A DNA stretch of 8,986 nucleotides from CAZNGF01 sp964572855 (GTDB lineage Bacteria > Bipolaricaulota > Bipolaricaulia > RBG-16-55-9 > JAJCYT01), in assembly GCA_964572855.1 (NCBI GenBank), contig CAZNGF010000081.1, positions 1 through 8,986 of the forward strand, given 5' to 3'. The notes under the pieces were generated by a model that worked only from the letters and a program-made list of their open reading frames with translations, did not search any database and had not been told where the DNA came from. The number at the start of each line of letters is the position of its first letter. Position 1 is the stretch's first letter. This document shows positions 6,012 through 8,986 of the stretch, piece by piece. The position numbers and the translations under genes were made by a program.

Positions 6012-7103
6012 CTAGAACAACGTCTCCAGCGGCAGGCCTTGCGCCCAGGCGTCGATCAGGCGCGCGACCAGCGCGTCGCTGAGCGGGCGGCCGACGCCGG
6101 ACAGGGGCGCCTCGCGGGCCCAGGCCTCGACCGCAGCCAGCGCCTCGGCGTCGTCGAGCCGGCCGTTGGCGTTGGCGTCCAGCGCGCGCGAGAACGGCGG
6201 CAGCACGTCGGCCACAAACACCTGGGGCGAGCCCTCCCGCGTCGAGCCAAAGGCCATCCGGTCGCCGCGCGGGCTGAAGGCCGGACGGCCGAAGTCGTCC
6301 GCGCTCAAGCGCGTGACGGGCTGCAGCGCGTCGAGCCCGTCCGCGCTCAGCCGCGCCGCATAGAGGTCGAGGTTGCCCGCGCGGGCGCGCTCCCAGACGA
6401 GCACGTGCCCGTCGTACCAGTTGACGCGCGTGTCGGCGCCGTCGTGGTGCGTGAGCCGCACGAGCGCGGCGTCCTCCAGCCCACCGCTCAGGTCGGCCAG
6501 GTAGAGCTCGTCGTTGCCGTCCCGGTCGCTCACGAAGGCGATGGCCCCGCCGTCGGGACGCCAGGCCGGCAGCCAGTCGCGTGCCGGGTCGGTGGTGAGC
6601 CGGGTCGATGTGCCGCTGTCCAGCTCGAGCACGTAGAGGTCGAGCGAGCCGCCCGCGTCCGAGGCGTAGGCCAGCCGGCGCCCGTCCGGGCTGGGGTAGG
6701 GCGTGAAGTTGGCCGCCCCGTTGTCGGTGAGCGCGCGCAGCCCGCCCCCGTCGGCGTCCATGGCGTGGATCTCGGGGTTGCCGCCGCGCTCGCTGGAGAA
6801 GTAGAGCGTGCGGCCGTCGGGCGAGAACCACGGTTGCCAGTCGCGCCCCGGCGCGTCGGTGAGCGCGCGCCGCCCGCTCCCGTCGGGCGCGACGCGCACC
6901 AGCTCCAATCGGGCGTCGGCCGCGCTGGGTGGCGTCCCGGCGAAGAACACGAGCGCGTCGTCGACGCTCCAGGTCGGGCCGAACTCGAACGGCGCTTCGG
7001 CCGCGATGCCGCGCGCCGGGCGCTCGGCCGGCACCGCTCCCGGCGTAGCCGCCGCCAACAGCAAGGCCAATGCCGCCAGCCACCCGATCCGCGTTGCTCT
7101 CAA
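6012..7103 (-). CDS. Secreted WD40-like (TolB/PD40) protein with EF-hand/dockerin-like tail
   Basis: The protein has 363 residues. The N terminus has Arg2 and Arg5, a hydrophobic stretch (about 8-20) and a likely signal peptidase site after AVPA (26), so it is probably exported. From about 40 to 300 it repeats the PD40 beta-propeller pattern: WFSPDGRTLYFSSERGG, YPSPDGRRLAYASDAGG, WRPDGGAIAFVSDRDG and AFSPRGDRMAFGSTREG. Such propellers bind proteins or sugars rather than catalyse. The tail has a textbook calcium loop, DANANGRLDDAE (309-320; ligands 309, 311, 313, 320), then SDALVARLIDAWAQG (342-356), a dockerin-like pair of segments. The start is a TTG with a perfect AGGAGG 8 nt upstream. It is not the Tol-Pal TolB: no pal or tol genes are near. 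The fold is firm, the partner unknown. Confidence 0.85.
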   Translation of the reverse strand: MRATRIGWLAALALLLAAATPGAVPAERPARGIAAEAPFEFGPTWSVDDALVFFAGTPPSAADARLELVRVAPDGSGRRALTDAPGRDWQPWFSPDGRTLYFSSERGGNPEIHAMDADGGGLRALTDNGAANFTPYPSPDGRRLAYASDAGGSLDLYVLELDSGTSTRLTTDPARDWLPAWRPDGGAIAFVSDRDGNDELYLADLSGGLEDAALVRLTHHDGADTRVNWYDGHVLVWERARAGNLDLYAARLSADGLDALQPVTRLSADDFGRPAFSPRGDRMAFGSTREGSPQVFVADVLPPFSRALDANANGRLDDAEALAAVEAWAREAPLSGVGRPLSDALVARLIDAWAQGLPLETLF

Positions 7104-7111
7104 TTCGATCG

Positions 7112-7117
7112 CCTCCT
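7112..7117 (-). promoter_or_regulatory. Ribosome binding site fixing a TTG start
   Basis: AGGAGG, a perfect Shine-Dalgarno core, lies 8 nt before TTG 7103. It fixes the start of the WD40-like gene at a non-ATG codon that also places a signal peptide at the N terminus. Confidence 0.75.
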
Positions 7118-7129
7118 GAGCGTGCGTTG

Positions 7130-7157
7130 GGGGGGCGGCACGCGCGTGCCGTCCCCC
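7130..7157. repeat. GC-rich near-perfect palindrome upstream of the WD40-like gene
   Basis: Arms of 13 bp (7130-7142 and 7145-7157), with a single G-T pair, surround a CG centre and form one long palindrome in the 98-nt gap between the two-domain GNAT gene and the WD40-like gene. No T-run follows it on the minus strand, so it is a poor intrinsic terminator. It could be an mRNA hairpin that stops 3' exonucleases, or an operator, since a possible -10 (TATGAT, 7171-7166) is just upstream. Confidence 0.55.
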
Positions 7158-7165
7158 GTCCGCCC

Positions 7166-7171
7166 ATCATA
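7166..7171 (-). promoter_or_regulatory. Possible -10 element of the WD40-like gene
   Basis: TATGAT on the minus strand matches 5 of 6 bases of the -10 consensus, 62 nt before the TTG start. No recognisable -35 lies 16-18 bp upstream. If used, transcription would start almost at the edge of the palindrome 7130-7157. Confidence 0.25.
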
Positions 7172-7201
7172 ACGGCGCCCGTGCTCCGCGCATCCCGCGG
7201 C

Positions 7202-8179
7202 TCAGTCACCCAGCCGCTTGACGTAGTTCAGCCAGGCCGGGCAGGGGCGAAAGCCCAGGCGCAGGTTCAACTGGTACATCGGGTTGTTTTCTTCGTTTTC
7301 GGTTTCGATGGCGCGCGCGCCGTAGTTGCGTGCAAATTCGATCCCGCGCAGCTTGAGCGCGGTGCAGACCCCGCTGCGACGGTAGTCCCGCACCACACCG
7401 GTCAGGCCCGTCTCCAGCTTGACGGGCGTGCGCTTCCAGAGCGCGCTGTAGCCTACCCAGCGCTCGCCGTGCAGCGCGATGAAGTTGGCTTGGGGCAGGA
7501 TGTTGGGGTTCTGCCAGCGCTTTTGAAACGCCTCAAACGGCTCGGGCGTGATCGGGTCCACCGACGGCACGTCGCGCAACACCTCGACCACGAGGTCGTA
7601 GAAGCGGCGTTCCCAGTCCGATACCGTCTCGCGCAGCTCCGCGATCGTGTGGAGCGTGATCCCGCGCAGCTCGAGCTTTTTGAAGACGCTCGCGTACTTG
7701 GCCGGCTCGAACCGCCCCACCTCGAGCTGCGAGAGCGGGAAGCGCATGGCGCGCTCGAAGCCGCGTTGTTCGAGAAAGCGCACGCCCCCCGGCTTGTCCT
7801 CGCGCGTGTTCGAGGTGAGCTCGCGCGGGTCGAAGGCCGCCAGCGCGCCACACACGTGCGCGTAGGCGGCCGAGCCGATGCCCCGCCGCTCGTGCGCGGG
7901 ATGGACAAGGATGTGGCAGAAGTACTTGCCCGGCTTGTGCGCCCAGTGCGGCTCGCCGTAGGCGGCCAGCGCGACGGGTTCGCCGTTTCGCTCGACCAGC
8001 AGGCGCCGGAACAGGTGGTTTGGGTCGCGCGTGGCATCGTCGTGCTTCCATTCATTAAGCGAGAGCGGCCGGTCGGGCCAGACCGCGTCGTGGATCGCCA
8101 TCACGCGGCGGTAGTCGGGGTCGGTCGGCTCGAAGGGCCGGATGGTCAGGTTGGCGTGACGGCTCGTCGATCGCTTCAT
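7202..8179 (-). CDS. Two-domain GNAT acetyltransferase
   Basis: The protein has 325 residues with two GNAT domains. Domain 1 (about 10-160) contains IRPFEPTDPDYRRVMAIHDAVWPD (13-36), KPGKYFCHILVHPAHERRGIGSAAY (82-106, acetyl-CoA loop at R98-R-G-I-G102) and VRFLEQRGFERAMR. Domain 2 (about 170-325) contains TGLTGVVRDYRRSGVCTALKLRG (257-279, loop R267-R-S-G-V-C272), then AIETENEENNPMYQLNLRLGFRPCPAW, the usual GNAT C-terminal half. The substrate is unknown; the family includes enzymes acting on amines and antibiotics, but nothing here singles one out. ATG 8179 has GAGGAG 6 nt upstream and overlaps, as ATGA, the stop of a broken paralogue before it. Expression probably depends on the leader and promoter at 8616-8908. 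Confidence 0.9.
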   Translation of the reverse strand: MKRSTSRHANLTIRPFEPTDPDYRRVMAIHDAVWPDRPLSLNEWKHDDATRDPNHLFRRLLVERNGEPVALAAYGEPHWAHKPGKYFCHILVHPAHERRGIGSAAYAHVCGALAAFDPRELTSNTREDKPGGVRFLEQRGFERAMRFPLSQLEVGRFEPAKYASVFKKLELRGITLHTIAELRETVSDWERRFYDLVVEVLRDVPSVDPITPEPFEAFQKRWQNPNILPQANFIALHGERWVGYSALWKRTPVKLETGLTGVVRDYRRSGVCTALKLRGIEFARNYGARAIETENEENNPMYQLNLRLGFRPCPAWLNYVKRLGD

Positions 8180-8615
8180 GGCTGCTCCTCGAAGGTTTTG
8201 GTGAACGCAAGCCACGCGGGGCGCGGCTCGAAGCCCAGCTTGAGGTTGATGGCGTACATGGGATTGCGCTCCTCGTTGTCGGTGGCGATGGTTCGCACGC
8301 CCTGCTCCCTGGCGTAGGCGAATCCGCTCAGCTTCAGGGCCGCCACAGATGCTTTGGCCATTACGGGTGGACGTGCAGTTCCACAAAATACTTGCCCGGC
8401 TTGCGCGACCACCAGGGCTCGCCGTACTCGCCGAAGGCCACGATGGCTCGATCGACCTCGACGACGAACCGCTGGCACAGGACGCCGTCGGGCACCATGG
8501 CGTCCTCGTGGCGCCAGTAGTCGGGCGTGGTGGGCAGGTCCGGCCAGACGGCGTCGTGGACGTCCACCAGCGCTTGGTATTCCGCGTCGCAAGGGTTGAG
8601 GGGTCGGATCCTCAT
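8176..8615 (-). pseudogene. GNAT gene broken by a large internal deletion
   Basis: Two pieces of one GNAT gene lie in different frames. The 5' piece (8615-8361) encodes 84 residues from MRIRPLNPCDAEYQALVDVH to KYFVELHVHP and aligns with residues 11-94 of the downstream two-domain GNAT. The 3' piece (8361-8176) encodes 61 residues from MAKASVAALKL to TKTFEEQP and aligns with residues 267-325. The roughly 172 codons between, including the first acetyl-CoA loop and most of domain 2, are missing, and the join shifts frame. At the join the stop and a new ATG overlap as TAATG, so two short peptides could still be made, but neither forms a complete GNAT. The start has GGGGGAG upstream, and the end overlaps the next gene as ATGA, as expected for a former operon gene. 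An assembly error is the main alternative. Confidence 0.82.
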
Positions 8616-8660
8616 GGCTCCCCCTTTAGAGCTTAAACCGTTCCCGTGAAGGGATGCCTT

Positions 8661-8761
8661 GCGGGGTCCTCCCCGGCCCGAAAGCCGTGGGTACGCTCGT
8701 GCTGGTTTTTGAACTTAAAAGTATGAGATCGGAAATAGCACGGGGCTTGGGAGGACCCCGC
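8661..8761 (-). ncRNA. Structured leader: long-range 13-bp stem with inner hairpins
   Basis: Perfect 13-bp arms (8749-8761 and 8661-8673) enclose 75 nt. Inside, on the minus strand, CGTGCT/AGCACG pair (8742-8737 with 8703-8698), capping an AU-rich region, and CGGC/GCCG form a small hairpin around TTTCGG on the 3' side. The closed stem, an internal loop with a side hairpin and an apical stem look like a deliberate RNA fold. A strong promoter and a short ORF upstream on the minus strand suggest it is part of the leader of the acetyltransferase genes. 6S RNA shares the general bubble-plus-side-hairpin plan, but size and position argue against it. No T-run follows on either strand. It matches no family I can name. 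Confidence 0.5.
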
Positions 8762-8773
8762 GCCGTGGATTCA

Positions 8774-8792
8774 GCGGCTGCCGGTTAGCCGC
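8774..8792 (-). other. Hairpin spanning the leader ORF stop
   Basis: GCGGCT (8792-8787) and AGCCGC (8779-8774) form a perfect 6-bp stem with a 7-nt loop, AACCGGC. The TAA of the 20-codon leader ORF (8787-8785) lies at the stem-loop border, so a ribosome finishing the ORF would melt this hairpin. Confidence 0.45.
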
Positions 8793-8847
8793 GGCGGGTG
8801 GTCCCCAGACCGGCGGTCGATTCGATCATGCTGTGAAAGATTCGCAT
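8785..8847 (-). CDS. Putative leader peptide, 20 codons
   Basis: This ORF encodes MRIFHSMIESTAGLGTTRRG and stops at TAA. GAAGGA lies 8 nt before the ATG, and the -10 of a near-consensus promoter is 33 nt upstream, so the ORF would be the first thing translated on the transcript. Another in-frame ATG at 8856 touches the ribosome site and is less likely. The last sense codons (GGG ACC ACC CGC, 8805-8794) can base-pair with the left arm of the downstream 13-bp stem, as in attenuators controlled by ribosome stalling. The Thr-Thr-Arg-Arg run could be the sensing point, but I know no matching leader peptide. It could also be a chance ORF. Confidence 0.45.
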   Translation of the reverse strand: MRIFHSMIESTAGLGTTRRG

Positions 8848-8879
8848 CGAAACCATCCTTCAATCTGGGATTGAACGCC

Positions 8880-8908
8880 ATCATAGCGCACTTCTACGCC
8901 GTTGTCAA
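8880..8908 (-). promoter_or_regulatory. Near-consensus sigma70-type promoter of the GNAT leader
   Basis: On the minus strand TTGACA (8908-8903, perfect -35) is followed after exactly 17 bp by TATGAT (8885-8880, 5 of 6 to the -10). Transcription would start near 8872, giving a leader of about 257 nt before the first acetyltransferase start at 8615. The surrounding bases are richer in A and T than the rest of the window, as expected of a promoter region. Confidence 0.75.
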
Positions 8909-8986
8909 AAGCGGCACAATGGGGCAAAGTTTTAGTCTTTTGCGACGAACGTTTCGTTTTCGCGCGGAAGAACTGCGAAGAAAGTC
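8909..8986. other. Non-coding end of window
   Basis: I see no gene in these 78 nt upstream of the leader promoter. A short inverted repeat, ACGAA/TTCGT (8945-8949 and 8953-8957), lies about 37 nt before the -35 and could be a regulator site, but it is too short to support on its own. Any gene further right lies outside the window. Confidence 0.4.

Noticed and set aside
6012..7103. Tol-Pal system TolB
   Set aside because: There is a PD40 propeller and signal peptide, but no TolB N-terminal domain, no pal, tolA or tolQR nearby, and an EF-hand/dockerin-like tail instead.
5961..7172. 403-residue plus-strand frame opposite the WD40-like gene
   Set aside because: It is a shadow of the minus-strand gene, which has a signal peptide, repeats and a perfect ribosome site; the plus-strand protein is repetitive Arg/Val/Gly sequence.
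8661..8761. 6S RNA or an intrinsic terminator
   Set aside because: The fold is about half the usual 6S length and lies over 100 nt from the promoter start; no T-run follows either arm, so a standard terminator is not supported.
8960..8986. GAAGAAAGTC at the window end, resembling the GAGGAAAGTCC core of RNase P RNA
   Set aside because: An invariant G is changed, no P1-P3 stem is seen before it, and the sequence is cut off by the window edge.
1..8986. CRISPR array, tRNA, rRNA, insertion sequence or prophage
   Set aside because: I found no spaced direct repeats, no cloverleaf, no transposase or integrase motif and no terminal repeats anywhere in the window.

Overview
The window is a GC-rich bacterial chromosome segment, tightly packed and mostly with strong Shine-Dalgarno sites. 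It carries housekeeping genes (accD, accA, yajQ) among small enzymes and acetyltransferases. I cannot fix the taxon from sequence alone. The accD-accA overlap, the DUF309 protein, the PRX-like thioredoxin protein, the WD40-like protein with an EF-hand/dockerin-like tail and the two-domain GNATs suggest a deep-branching or environmental lineage (Deinococcota-, Chloroflexota- or Bipolaricaulota-like). That placement is a guess. I see no tRNA, rRNA, CRISPR array, insertion sequence or phage gene.

Layout. (1) 26-1922, minus strand: accD then accA, overlapping by 8 nt, encoding both halves of the acetyl-CoA carboxyltransferase. A good sigma70-type promoter lies at 2053-2082. (2) 2178-3977, plus strand: a four-gene operon of macro domain protein, small thioredoxin-fold protein, PRX-like thioredoxin-family protein and DUF309 protein. 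Spacings are 5 nt, then 4-nt overlaps, and it runs divergently from accDA. (3) 3961-7103, minus strand: WD40-like secreted protein, a GNAT, yajQ, and a HAD phosphatase whose end overlaps the DUF309 gene tail to tail. (4) 7202-8615, minus strand: an intact two-domain GNAT preceded by a related GNAT gene with a large out-of-frame internal deletion. (5) 8616-8986: no ordinary gene, but an organised leader on the minus strand. It has a near-consensus promoter (TTGACA, 17 bp, TATGAT), a 20-codon ORF with its own ribosome binding site, a small hairpin spanning its stop codon, and a long-range perfect 13-bp stem enclosing further hairpins.

How the parts work together. AccD and AccA form the carboxyltransferase for malonyl-CoA synthesis; the biotin carboxylase and carrier genes are not here. 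The macro/redox operon joins a predicted ADP-ribose-binding protein to two thioredoxin-fold proteins, which hints at stress or redox metabolism. The most unusual part is the right end. The leader looks like an attenuator: the last sense codons of the 20-codon ORF can pair with the left arm of the 13-bp stem, so ribosome position could choose between two folds upstream of the acetyltransferase genes. This is inferred from reading the sequence and is unproven.
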